Below, piece by piece: positions 47,413 through 58,110 of a stretch of DNA of 64,000 nt. Under the pieces are notes generated by a model. That model had not been told where the DNA came from and did no database searches. It saw only the letters and a program-made list of their open reading frames with translations. Positions within the stretch are counted from its first letter, which is position 1; each line of letters opens with the position of its first letter. The DNA comes from Peromyscus leucopus (taxonomy: Eukaryota; Chordata; Mammalia; Rodentia; Cricetidae), in assembly GCF_004664715.2 (NCBI RefSeq), contig NC_051086.1, positions 74,179,486 to 74,243,485 on the forward strand, written 5' to 3'. A program made the translations under genes and the position numbers.

Positions 47413-49689
47413 CTGGATTTCCACATAGGGCCTGAGAAAGCTGAAAAAAAAAAATTTTAATACAGAAAAAAAAAATCCCCAAAATGGATATGGCTCCTTT
47501 AAGAGGCTCTGCTGTACAGTGAGCACTTGAGCAGCTGGCATGCTAAGTAGAAACAGCAAGCTAAGTCAAAACGCCTGCCACAGTGTGGGTACTGACTTCT
47601 TAGAGCATGAGCAGTTAGATGCAGAGCCTGGTTAAAAGCAGCTCTCAGCCAGGCCTTTGGCCTTTAGGCTCAGGTCTCATGGACCTGAGGAGGGTTGGGG
47701 CCAGTTGCCAGAATCTCACAGTGGAGGAGGGTCTAGCTGCTGCTTAGCCCTTTAAGGCTTGGTTCACATAGTGAGAAAAGGCTACAGATACACAGTAAAG
47801 ACAGGTCCAGATGGGACAAAAAAAAATCTCTAAATAGGTTACAGTGTGTTAAAAAATGTGCATAGGCACCCAAAGGAAGAAAAACTGAATATAGACAGTC
47901 ATAGGAAAAAGTAAATAGTTTAAAAATAAAGTCTTTAAAGAGTAAAATGATATAAAATAATAAGCCATGTGAAGATGGTAAATACTCAGGGAGTCTGGAT
48001 CCTTTATGGTGTTGTGTTGACTTTGAATTTTTTGAATGCTGATGAGCAGACGGCAGCTGCTGAGAGACACTGGATTGTAAAAGGGGACTGCTGAATTAAA
48101 CCAGCCTAGATACTTTAGGAATGTCTTAATTTTAAAGTGGAATTCAGAAAATGTATTCTGTTGGAAATGATAGGCTGTGGATTCCTTCAAGGTTAATAGT
48201 GATAAGGTTTGATTGGGAGAGATCTCCTGAAAATCGTGGCTACAAACATAAAAAATTAATTCAAAAGCCGGCCAGTGGTAGCACACACCTTTAATCCCAG
48301 CACTTGGGAGGCAGAGCCAGGCTCTGTGAGTTCAAGGCCAGCCTGGTTTACAGAGTGAGATCCAGGACAGACACCAAAACTACACAGAGAAACCCTGTCT
48401 TGACCCCCCCCCAAAAAAAAAACCCAAAACAAAACCAAAAAACAAAGAAATCAAGAAAAACTACAAGATAGGTGACATATATACTCATCCCTCTGCATGG
48501 GAACAGTTCTAAGACTGGACCACAAATTCTACAACGAGTTTTACCAGGATTTGACCATTTTCTCAGGGTCCTCTAAGTCGGCCCCAGACAATAGGAAGCA
48601 GATTATAGAACCTAATGCCCGCATTCCCAAGAGGTGGGGTGGGTGGTTTTTAGTCATTTGGTGGGTTATGGATGTTTATCATCGTTTGGGGGAGGATATA
48701 GGAATATAGGATAAGATGACACTATTAGCCTCTATTATTTTACATTGGTATGAATTTTTGGTATATTGATACAAATTTAAAGTTACTTTTGTTAAACTGT
48801 ATATATGTTTTTATTTTTGTTTAAGGTATTGTACCTATGTAGCTCATTAAAAAAGATATAATTAAGAAATGCAGTTTAGTAGTTAGTGATCTATAACAAT
48901 CAAATTTGTGGTCATGTTAGGTATGTTTTCAAGGTTAAACATATATTTTAGATAGATAGGTGATCTTCAAATGCTTCAGAGACCTACAGAATATAGCCTT
49001 TGAGATGTCTTAATATCATAAGGCTTTCATGCCAATGAGAAGAGTGTGCTCCTGGCAGCACCAATCTACTTTGTAAAATGATGATGGGCATTGAAGGAAG
49101 AAGCTCTACATGGAGTTTACTTTCAATGTGGCAAAGCTAGCCATTTGGGCAAGAAACTGTCCTTGCCTTGCCTGCTGGCAGAATGCTGTACAAACAGGAC
49201 AAGCAGGACACAAAGGAAAAAGACTGATGAAATTTGCCAGGACAAGACAAATTTCCTTAAAAATTTCTGCTCCATAGAAAAGTCTGTCAGATATTCAAGG
49301 CCTGTAGGCTAAAGATGGATGCCCCAACATTGCAGAGGAACCTTGGGTAAACATTGGCAGCCGGATATCTCTGTCGTTTCTATAGTTTTGGAAGTAGCTT
49401 GCACTGCACTTCCTGTTTACTCAGATAATATATCCTTCTGGGGTCTTTGATGGAGTTTTAGACTAGATAGCTATAGTTACAGATCTTAGTTATGATAGAA
49501 GGGAAATTAGGTATAAAACTTTGGACTCACCAAGATTTGATAAATAATGGGTATTTTCTCTAAATTTGCCAAATGCAAATGGACTGGATATTGTAAATGT
49601 AATTCTACTTGATAATTGTTCTTATTGTATATAATTTTACTATGTTAAATTTAAAACCTTTCCTTTTTATTTAGACAAAAAGGGGGAAA
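47413..49689 (+). pseudogene. Defective ERV internal region
   Basis: About 2.3 kb of decayed internal sequence, far shorter than an intact provirus, interrupted by stops and by a B1 insertion (48267-48440). Near 49118-49170 a gag-like zinc-knuckle remnant is visible (FQCGKASHLGKK), in which two of the four metal ligands are replaced (Tyr and Leu for Cys). A polypurine tract (AAAAAGGGGGAAA, 49677-49689) directly precedes the 3-prime LTR. It has no coding capacity. Confidence 0.7.
48267..48440 (+). mobile_element. B1 SINE within the ERV
   Basis: GCCGGCCAGTGGTAGCACAC head, GGCCAGCCTGGTTTACAGAG and an A-rich tail after CCTGTCTTGA. Confidence 0.9.
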
Positions 49690-50104
49690 TGTTGCAGAAC
49701 AGAATGTTTGTTTAACTATGTAAAGATGTGTTGCATTTGTTTTACCTTGCCTAAGGCATCTGATTGGTCTAATAAAAAGCTGAACAGCCAGTAGGTAGGC
49801 AGTAGAGGGATAGGTGGGGCCAGCAGGCAGAGAGAATAAGTAGGAGGAATCTGGGCTGAAAGGAGAAGAGAAAGAGAGGGAGCCTGAGGCCAGCAGACAG
49901 CTGCCAGCCAGCCATACACGGAAAGCAGCAAGTAAGACATACAGAATGAAAGGTAAAAAGCCCTGAAGCAAAATGTAGATGAAGAAAAAATGGTTAAAAT
50001 AATTATAAGAGTTAGTGTGACAAGCCTAAACTAAGGCTGAGTGTTCATAACTAATAATGTCTCTGTCATGATTCGGGGCTGGCGGTCCAAGAAAACCTGC
50101 TACA
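49690..50104 (+). mobile_element. 3-prime LTR of the class II ERV
   Basis: Begins TGTTGCAGAACAG right after the polypurine tract and ends CCTGCTACA. It contains an AATAAA signal (about 49772) within CTAATAAAAAGCTG. Confidence 0.85.
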
Positions 50105-50260
50105 ATTGGCAGTCATGGGTACATGGTGAACTACAGAACATACTCTACAGAAGACAGATATTCCATACTACCACCACCTTTGCTAGTATTAAGAACACAG
50201 GCCTGATGCTTCTAAACTATCTCAAATCTTGAGAAGTACTATTTTGACATACTAGTTTTT

Positions 50261-50430
50261 TTTTGTTTTTTTTTTTTTTTTGGTTTTTCGAGACAGGGTT
50301 TCTCTGTGTAGCTTTGCGCCTTTCCTGGAGCTCACTTGGTAGCCCAGGCTGGCCTCGAACTCACAGAGATCCGCCTGGCTCTGCCTCCCGAGTGCTGGGA
50401 TTAAAGGCGTGCGCCACCAACGCCCGGCTA
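50261..50430 (-). mobile_element. Young B1 SINE, antisense
   Basis: Poly-T, GAGACAGGGTTTCTCTGTGT to CCACCAACGCCCGGCT, flanked by a 14-bp target duplication ACATACTAGTTTTT (50247-50260 and 50431-50444). The body is identical to 54590-54758. Confidence 0.95.
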
Positions 50431-50635
50431 ACATACTAGTTTTTAACTATTGGTAATTGATTTTTTAAGTGTACATTTTAAATTCTGCACAGGGCAAACA
50501 AAATACAACTGGGGAACATATATAGACTCCAGGCTGCCAGTTTCTGAACAGTGATTTCCAAAATCTTGTTTTGAACATTTTTCACAATTTGAGGGGTAAT
50601 CTTTCACTCAAGAGGATAGATATTAAATCTATAAT

Positions 50636-50815
50636 ATGAGGCTCAGCAGTGGCTGCTCTTCAGAAGACCTGGTTTCAATTCTCAGCATCCACATAGAAGT
50701 TTAGAATGGTCTGTAACAACAGTTCCAGGGGATCTGACACCCTCTTTTTGCCTCTGCAGGTACAGGTCCACATTTGGTACACAGACATGCATGTAGAGAA
50801 ATAAACACATAAATA
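50636..50815 (+). mobile_element. B2-type SINE
   Basis: Contains GGCTGCTCTTCAGAAGACCT, GATCTGACACCCTCTTTT and a tail with AATAAA units. Confidence 0.8.
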
Positions 50816-50885
50816 ATAAAAACCCTGTAATGTGCTTACCATCCCATATACAACCTGGCAAACAGGAAATCATTAAGTGATGGTG

Positions 50886-51392
50886 TGTGGTGGTATTGTG
50901 TTTCCCAAAATATTGTGTATTTTAATAAATTTATCTGGGGTCAGAGAACAGACAGCCACTAGATACAAAGGCTAGAAAATGGTGGCACTCACACCTTTAA
51001 TCCTAGCATTCCAGAGATAGAAATCCCTCTGGATCTCTGTGAGTTCAAGGCCACATTGGAAATAGCCAAGCATGGTGACACACGCCTTTAATCCCAGGGA
51101 GTGGTGGTAGAAAACAGAAAGATATATAAGGCGTGAGGACCAGAAACTAGAAGCTTTTGGCTGGTTAAGCATTTGGCTGGTTAAGCATTCAGGCTTTTGA
51201 GCAGTAATTCAGCTGAGACCCATTCTGGATGAGGACTCAGAGGCTTCCAGTCTGAGGAAACAGGACCAGCTGGGGAACAGGCAAGGTGAGATAGCTGTGG
51301 CTTGTTCTGTCTCTCTGATCTACCAGCATTGACCCCGATAACTGGCCTCAGGTTTGATTTTATTAATAAGAACTTTTAAGATTCCTGCTACA
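50886..51392 (+). mobile_element. Solo LTR with internal B1-like module (copy 3)
   Basis: A 507-bp element TGTGGTGGTATTGTG...CCTGCTACA with 6-bp duplication ATGGTG (50880-50885 and 51393-51398). It holds two B1-like A-box segments (CACACCTTTAATCC and CACGCCTTTAATCCC), then GATATATAAGGCG. Confidence 0.88.
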
Positions 51393-51906
51393 ATGGTGCG
51401 TTAAGGATTTCAAGTTAAAAGCCTTTTAGTTTTCCTTTTGGACAAGGTCTTGCTGACATTGGCCTACACTGGCCCCACTTGTGATCCTCCTACCTGTCTC
51501 GTACATGCTGAAAGTGTACTGTAGGCTATACTTGGCTATAAAACAATTTTAACATTAATGGTCACTCTTAAGGATATTTTTGTCATGTTGAACACAAGAA
51601 ATTCTTTTATATATCCTTTGATTAAATTCTGGGGGAACAGTTTTAAAATGTGACATTAACATGTCAGGAAAGAAAAGTGTCCTCTCAAGCTCAATAGACA
51701 CTTGCCACCTAGCTATGCTGAATGTTGGTTCCAGTTACTTTTTAATGTGTGATCCTAGCATTTTTATTTTTCAGTCACAGGCTGAGAGCAATAAGGCCAT
51801 TAAGAACAATGGCCACTATAACTCATAAATCATTTTTTAATAAGGCCATAAATGTCTGCCAAGAGCTAAACAAAGTTAAATGAATGACCAAGCTCAGTTA
51901 GCTCTG

Positions 51907-52406
51907 NNNNNNNNNNNNNNNNNNNNNNNNNNNNNNNNNNNNNNNNNNNNNNNNNNNNNNNNNNNNNNNNNNNNNNNNNNNNNNNNNNNNNNNNNNNNNN
52001 NNNNNNNNNNNNNNNNNNNNNNNNNNNNNNNNNNNNNNNNNNNNNNNNNNNNNNNNNNNNNNNNNNNNNNNNNNNNNNNNNNNNNNNNNNNNNNNNNNNN
52101 NNNNNNNNNNNNNNNNNNNNNNNNNNNNNNNNNNNNNNNNNNNNNNNNNNNNNNNNNNNNNNNNNNNNNNNNNNNNNNNNNNNNNNNNNNNNNNNNNNNN
52201 NNNNNNNNNNNNNNNNNNNNNNNNNNNNNNNNNNNNNNNNNNNNNNNNNNNNNNNNNNNNNNNNNNNNNNNNNNNNNNNNNNNNNNNNNNNNNNNNNNNN
52301 NNNNNNNNNNNNNNNNNNNNNNNNNNNNNNNNNNNNNNNNNNNNNNNNNNNNNNNNNNNNNNNNNNNNNNNNNNNNNNNNNNNNNNNNNNNNNNNNNNNN
52401 NNNNNN
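51907..52406. other. Assembly gap, 500 N
   Basis: Placeholder gap inside the TOM1L1 last intron. TOM1L1 exon orientation is the same on both sides, unlike the first gap. Confidence 0.99.
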
Positions 52407-52416
52407 AATGACTTAC

Positions 52417-52468
52417 TCTGTAGCAGGAGCTAAGGGATCAAACTCCATTACCTCGTAGTAATTGGGTG
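52417..52468 (-). CDS. TOM1L1: TOM1L1 exon with NYYEVMEFDPLAP
   Basis: A 52-bp exon if the acceptor CTCCAG ending at 52469 is used. With the preceding G it encodes APNYYEVMEFDPLAPAT plus GA, then donor GTAAGT. The tyrosine and DPLAP motifs match the TOM1L1 tail, where phosphotyrosines and short motifs recruit signalling and clathrin-adaptor proteins. Homology continues upstream (V-I-T-N-N-D-L-Q, as human MTKSDLQ) to a more typical acceptor ending at 52492, after a T-rich tract. Using that site gives a 75-bp exon that is one base out of frame. The exon lies 10 bp from the N gap. Confidence 0.75.
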
Positions 52469-52756
52469 CTGGAGATCATTGTTTGTTATCACTTTAGGTG
52501 CGTGAAGAAAAAAAAAAAAGAGACAAGTAAGTACATACACATTGTGCTTGTGAGGAACATGCACAATTAATATTCTGTTTAATGTGACAGTACTTAATAT
52601 TTAGATTTTAAACATATGAGTCTAACAAATACAACCAAAACAGACAGTTCAAATGCTGCTAAATTCATGAGTCTATACATAAAAAGATTTCTAGACCTCA
52701 ACTAAATTTCATTTATTTCAATGCAAACCAAATACAATATTCAGTTCAGCATAAGT

Positions 52757-52926
52757 TTTTTTTTTTTTTTTTTTTTTGGTTTTTCGAGACAGGGTTTCTC
52801 TGTGTAGCTTTGTGCCTTTCCTGGAACTCACTTTGGAGACCAGGCTGGCCTCGAACTCACAAGAGATCCGCCTGCCTCTGCCTCCCGAGTGCTGGGATTA
52901 AAGGCGTGTGCCACCACCGCCCGGCA
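52757..52926 (-). mobile_element. B1 SINE, antisense
   Basis: Poly-T then GGTTTTTCGAGACAGGGTTT to CCACCACCGCCCGGC. A short duplication ATAAGT flanks it (52751-52756 and 52927-52932). Confidence 0.93.
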
Positions 52927-53106
52927 ATAAGTATTTTTATAATCTAATGTGAAACATAATGGTGTCAGCCCTGAGTTTATTACATGTGGCTTCAAAGTAC
53001 AATGAGCTCTCCACATTTCTCCTCTATTTTCAGTTAATAATCTTTGGCAGATTCCAGCATTCTAACGAATTGACTTATTTGATGCAAAGTATAGGGTCTT
53101 GTATAC

Positions 53107-53203
53107 CTGGATGATTACTGGGCAAGAGTGGCAGCCTCTGGCTCGATGGTGCTGCTGTGGCAGTCTGTGGCTGTAGTAACACTGAATTGGAGTGTTCCAG
53201 AAA
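53107..53203 (-). CDS. TOM1L1: TOM1L1 exon with FLEHSNSVLLQP
   Basis: A 97-bp exon, acceptor TTTCTTCAG and donor GTATAC. Frame: FLEHSNSVLLQPQTATAAPS and then SQRLPLLPSNHP plus one base. It matches the human segment LEHSNSV...LPSNHP. Phase 0 in, phase 1 out. Confidence 0.93.
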
Positions 53204-53901
53204 CTGAAGAAAGCATAACACGTGTTCAGGCTTACATTCTCCATTAAGCATTTTTGTTACTTAGATTTCCAGGTTTCCAAATGGCACTGCTTCAAGAGCC
53301 ATATACATTCAACCGAGTGAGAACTAGTCATTTTTACTACTTTCATTTTAAAGTAATAACTACTTGTAAAATTGTCTGCATGGCTTCATGCTCATTACAT
53401 TCCATTTCCCACATAAAATGTAAAATGTATTTAAAAATACTGTTTTTTTAAGGAAGAAGCGGAATTGTATGGCTCAATCTAGCTTCTGTTTCATTCTGAA
53501 TATGAAATCTCAGCCTTGCACAGGAATGAAATTCAGTTTACAAATAGGCATGCAGTGATGCTATCAAATCAAGACTAATAAAGACAAGCAGTTCTTTATC
53601 CAGGTTTAGCTAGCATACCAAATAAAGATAGAACTTGAGAGGCTGAGACAGGAAAATGGTGAATTTGAGGCTAGCTACATAGCAAGACCCTGTCTCAAAA
53701 ATCAAAAACACTTCTTGTAATTTCCTCCTTCATCCTACAAGTATGTCGCTTACTAGCTACCAGGCACTGTTAAGACAAGAAATAAAACAGACAAGTGGAC
53801 AGCAGTGTCCAGTGGCGTGTTCTATGGTGAAAGAGCAAGAAAACTGGGAAAAGAGAGGCTAATGTACAGTGGGATTCTGCGCTCATAGCCTGGTCACAGG
53901 G

Positions 53902-54319
53902 TGTGGTGGTATTCTAATTGTACTGAAATGTGATTTTGATTGTATGTTAATAAAAAAAGTTGCCCGGGGGTCAGAGTTATTAGAGCCATAGACAGAGTGT
54001 GGCGGTGGTGGCACACGCCTTTAATCCCATAGATCTCTTTGTGTTCAGGGATACAGCCAGCATTGGAGACATATGCCTTTAAGACCTAGGGGGCTGTACA
54101 TTCAGACAGTGATGAGGCAGTCACGTGTTTGGGTTTACAACCAATGAGAAGGCAGAATGACTGGAAAAGCGACTTACAGACAGGAAATAACTCTCTTTCG
54201 AGAAGCTGGGACACAGAGGAGGAAGGGTGAGATTTAAGCTCTGAGCTCTGACCTCTTGGCTTTCTCTTTTACATTGTTTCTGTGTTTCTTATTTAATAAG
54301 ATGGTTGGTTACATCTACA
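53902..54319 (+). mobile_element. Solo LTR with internal B1-like module (related family)
   Basis: 418 bp, TGTGGTGGTATTCTAATTG...TACATCTACA, with 6-bp duplication ACAGGG (53896-53901 and 54320-54325). It includes GGTGGCACACGCCTTTAATC. It shares termini and layout with 50886-51392, but the rest differs. Confidence 0.87.
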
Positions 54320-54589
54320 ACAGGGGATGCTTTATCCCTGGGGACCTTCCAGCAGACTGCTGAATAATTAATATCGGAGGATACAAGTTTCTAGGCTCTG
54401 AAGTCAGGGATGTTATTATGGTTGAGGCACAGTGAGCAGAGACAGGTCCAGGGTGAGGCAGGAGAGGTGATGGGCAGAGTAAGATCGGCATTCCAGGTGT
54501 CCACAGAATAAAACAGGGAGGAATACAACCAGGTGGATTTTCAGCAGATGAACGGCATGACTGGAGGAAACTGCTCGGGTTTGGTTTTT

Positions 54590-54758
54590 TTTTTTTTGTT
54601 TTTTTTTTTTTGGTTTTTTCGAGACAGGGTTTCTCTGTGTAGCTTTGCGCCTTTCCTGGAGCTCACTTGGTAGCCCAGGCTGGCCTCGAACTCACAGAGA
54701 TCCGCCTGGCTCTGCCTCCCGAGTGCTGGGATTAAAGGCGTGCGCCACCAACGCCCGG
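54590..54758 (-). mobile_element. Young B1 SINE, antisense
   Basis: The same body sequence as 50261-50430 apart from poly-T length, flanked by CTCGGGTTTGGTTTTT (54574-54589 and 54759-54774). Confidence 0.95.
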
Positions 54759-55554
54759 CTCGGGTTTGGTTTTTAAGAGGACATTGGGATAGGGTGGGAG
54801 AGAAGCCTTGGGAGGCAAAAGCTGAAACACAGCAAGCCTGGAGAGGTTGTTAAAGCATCCACTGACTTAAATTGGGGTGGGAAGTGGAGGGGTGTAGGAC
54901 AGTGAACAAAGTAGAAGGTAAAATGGTGAGGTCACGGGATACTGACTAGGCTTTCCCCCTAAGCAACTGATAAACAGCATTGGCCACTTAACAAGGTACA
55001 GAGTCTGCTGGAAGAGCTGGCAGAGAGTACTGGGAAGAAAAGGGTGAGAGGAGATGCAAAGTCGATGGAATTCTGAGTTCAGGGAGCAGGGTCTAGGCTG
55101 GAGATAAAATTTTGTTGATTGTCGAATCTTGGTTATTTTAAGGCAGGAACCAAAGCTAGGCATGGTGGTGCATGCCTTTAATCCCATTATTTAGGAGGTA
55201 AAGGCTGAGGAGTTCATGGCCAAAGAGACCCTGTCTCAAAGAAGGAGAAAGAGGGAGAAACAAAAGATTCTAAAGGGACGAGGTAGATAAGATAGAGAGA
55301 GAAGTCTGTGCCTGGGGTTCCAATACTGAAATATCAGGAGAGAAGAGGGAAGAAGAAATAGAGAGAAACAAGGAGTGTCTGAGAGTCATAACTATACAAA
55401 ATAGCAAGTGACTAATTGTTCAGAGTAGGACTAGTTTAATTACGTGGAAGACACTGATGATCTTCACAAGGGTTTAGGAGAGGGAAGGATGAACAACTCT
55501 GAAATTTACAAATATAAACAATGTTAAAGGAACTATAACTTTTTTTTTTCTTAC

Positions 55555-55632
55555 AGTGCTGGGGATCAAACTTAGGGCTTGTGCATACTAGACAGGTTCT
55601 GTACCACTGAGCTATATTCCAGGCCCAGAAAT
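55555..55632 (-). mobile_element. ID-type SINE fragment
   Basis: GTGCTGGGGATCAAACTTAG and CACTGAGCTATATTCCAGGCC, the antisense of rodent tRNA-Ala-derived ID heads. This is a SINE, not a tRNA gene. Confidence 0.7.
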
Positions 55633-55834
55633 TATGACATCATTATCTTTTACCAGCTTATCCAAGAAAAGTAAAATAAAATTTGTCTGTCTCTAAAGAT
55701 TAAGGTTGCAACATGGCTGTATGAACCAACTGTAAAGATACACAGAGTAGAGCATAAGACTCAACAAGCAATGCTTTTGGTCATGATTATCTGCTGACTA
55801 GGTCAACTGCTAGCAAAAGGGTTTTGTTACTCAC

Positions 55835-55886
55835 ATTATCATACGTGTGACTTGAGGCGAGGTTTTGGCTGGTCCTTTGGGCAAAC
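55835..55886 (-). CDS. TOM1L1: TOM1L1 short exon FAQRTSQNLASSHTYDN
   Basis: A 52-bp exon, acceptor ACTTTCCTAG and donor GTGAGT. The first base completes Leu, then 17 codons match the human AQRTSQNLTSSHAYDN segment. It ends in phase 0, joining FLEHSN. Confidence 0.92.
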
Positions 55887-57689
55887 CTAGGAAAGTGTGA
55901 TAACACAGCATGATTGATTACCCTATATCGCGAACACAAATGCAAAAAGTAAGATGATTTCCCTGGTCTGAAAACAAAGCCCGTAGCACACCTTCAGCCT
56001 ACACAAAATGACACCCCACTTCAAACTCACAAAATGATAACATGCCATCTGGTTTCGGTGCCCTCCCGGTCATGAGACTCAAAATCAGACACAGCAAACA
56101 CGCCAGTCTTTGGCAGTAGAGGACTTAAAGCCCTGGACTGTACACAGTACAGGATTGAAAACACAACCTGCAGTCTTTCCATCCGTAGCTACCACCCATT
56201 ACATCTTAAAAGATGAGAAGCAGGGCAGAGCCAACATTAGGAAAGATGAGAGTTCCCATTCTGGTTAAAGTGGACTGGAAACTCATTTTATCCCATTACT
56301 AATGCCACTATAAAACCTGGAAAACAGAGGCCAGTGAAGCTAGTCAGGAATGTGGAAATAGTAGCAGGCTGATTGGGAAAGAAGACTAAAATTTAAGTAC
56401 CGCTGAGCTATTGTTGAATTTACCACGTTTGTATTCTCTAGACTGTAAGTGGTGACAGAACTCCAAGGAAAGCACTCATTTGCATGCAGAGAGCAAGAAA
56501 GACACCTCTTGCTGCCTCTGATCCATCTTTACATCCCAAACATAGCCAACCCTATGGTGGCTGCAGTGGCTCCAGAGGAAGCAGGGCAGGTCAGGAGAGT
56601 AAACTCTGGAGTTGGGGAAACTTTCTCTCCAGTAGGCTAAGCTGTGACCTCAAAAGCATGGGAATACCCATTGTTTCTTTCTGTCTTACCATTTGTCTGG
56701 AAAAGCACAGCAGAATGAAGATTAGGTAATTAGATAATAAGATGACCAGAGAACAGAGAAGGGGAGCTCCAGGACACCAGAGAGTACCAAAGGTGAGAGA
56801 ATTCAGGAAAACAATCTTGTAAGATTGCTATGAAATCATAAGATTGACTTGTTAATAATGTCTGTGATTCTGATCTCCGTAATGAAGTCAGTATACTCAG
56901 AACTGGACACAAAACCTGCTGCTAGACTTCTGATTGACCACAGGGTGGGACATAGGAGGGATAGATTTGAACAGCACAGCAAGAGCTTTGAAAATTCAGC
57001 TGATTTTTGAACCCCATATTACAGAGGCAGGCTGAAATTATGAAATGAATCTAACCAAGTTCTTCGCTTAATAACATCAAAAAAATCAACATTATAGACT
57101 AAATTTTTACCAAAACCAAGCATCTACTAATAAAAATAAGAATTGCCAAAGATATAATTCAAAATGACTAGGCATATAAAGAACACGAAAAAAATTAATG
57201 CAATAAAAAAGGCAGCCAACAGAAATGAATACCAAGAGAACATGGTTGTTAGAGTCATCCAAAGACATTTTTAAAGCAGCTACTGCAATACAAATAGTCC
57301 AAGAAGCAAGCATTCAGTAATGCTTTTAAAAATGGAAAAATAGAAAATGTCAGTTAACAAATAGAAGACATAAATAACAAAGTGGAAATTTTAAAAATGA
57401 AAAAACAGAACACAGTAGAAACAAACTTTGAGTCGGTTTAATTATGAAGGAGATGAATGAACAGTTAGTGAACTTGAACGTAGAGCATAGACATGATCCA
57501 GTTTGAACAGGCGTGAAAGAGACTAGACAAGCAGCCCTAAAACACTGAGGCAATAATACCATCCAACAATTGTTACCACAGTCCCAACAGGTAAGCAGAA
57601 TGTGTGTAGCACTGAACATAAATATGAATCAATAAAGGCTAAAATGTAGTTTGGTGAAAAGCAAACCCACAGATTCCAGAAGGCCTGTG

Positions 57690-58110
57690 CAGTGAATTAA
57701 ATGTCATTCACCCACTCTCTAAAGGATATGTTCAAGTCATAATGCCTAGAACCTGTGTTATCCTATTTAGAAAAGAGATCTCTATGTAGTTAAGGATCTT
57801 CAGATGCAGTCGTCACCTGAATGATCTGATTGGGCTTCAAGTCTAAGGGACAGAGATCTTAGAAAAGCTTAGTGAGACTATAGTTGCACATAAGAATCAG
57901 CCAGAAAGTAGAGGCAGAAATTGGAATAGCCATTAAGCCAGTGAAGCCAAGGAATACCAAGTCACCAAAGAAGGGGCAGAGGACAAATTATTACTGAAAA
58001 GTGCCAGAGAGACTGAATTTTAGACTTCTTGCTTGCATGACTATGAGATAATAAATATCTGTGGTTTTGAACCATCTAGTTTGTGGGAATTTGTAATGGT
58101 AGTCATAGGA
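57690..58110 (+). mobile_element. Old MaLR/MLT-like element
   Basis: GCCAGAGAGACTGAATTTTAG and the end GTTTTGAACCATCTAGTTTGTGG...GTCATAGGAAACTAA are typical of old mammalian LTRs. Diverged. Intron sequence on both sides (55887-61009) holds otherwise only poly-A runs (58260-58278 as T; 59840-59866) and GT-rich simple sequence (59095-59160). Confidence 0.5.

Larger units (their letters stand above)
45128..52416 (-). other. TOM1L1 last intron
   Basis: A 7.3-kb intron including the second 500-N gap. It holds the ERV remnant, several SINEs and an LTR described separately. 45280-47230 shows no recognisable feature except AT-rich sequence and a SINE-like fragment at about 47049-47110. Confidence 0.65.

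Noticed and set aside
51880..52458. 192-codon open frame
   Set aside because: It spans the second N gap on the wrong strand for TOM1L1.
55555..55632. tRNA-like sequence
   Set aside because: It is an ID SINE head, not a functional tRNA gene. The same applies to the B2/B3 heads elsewhere.
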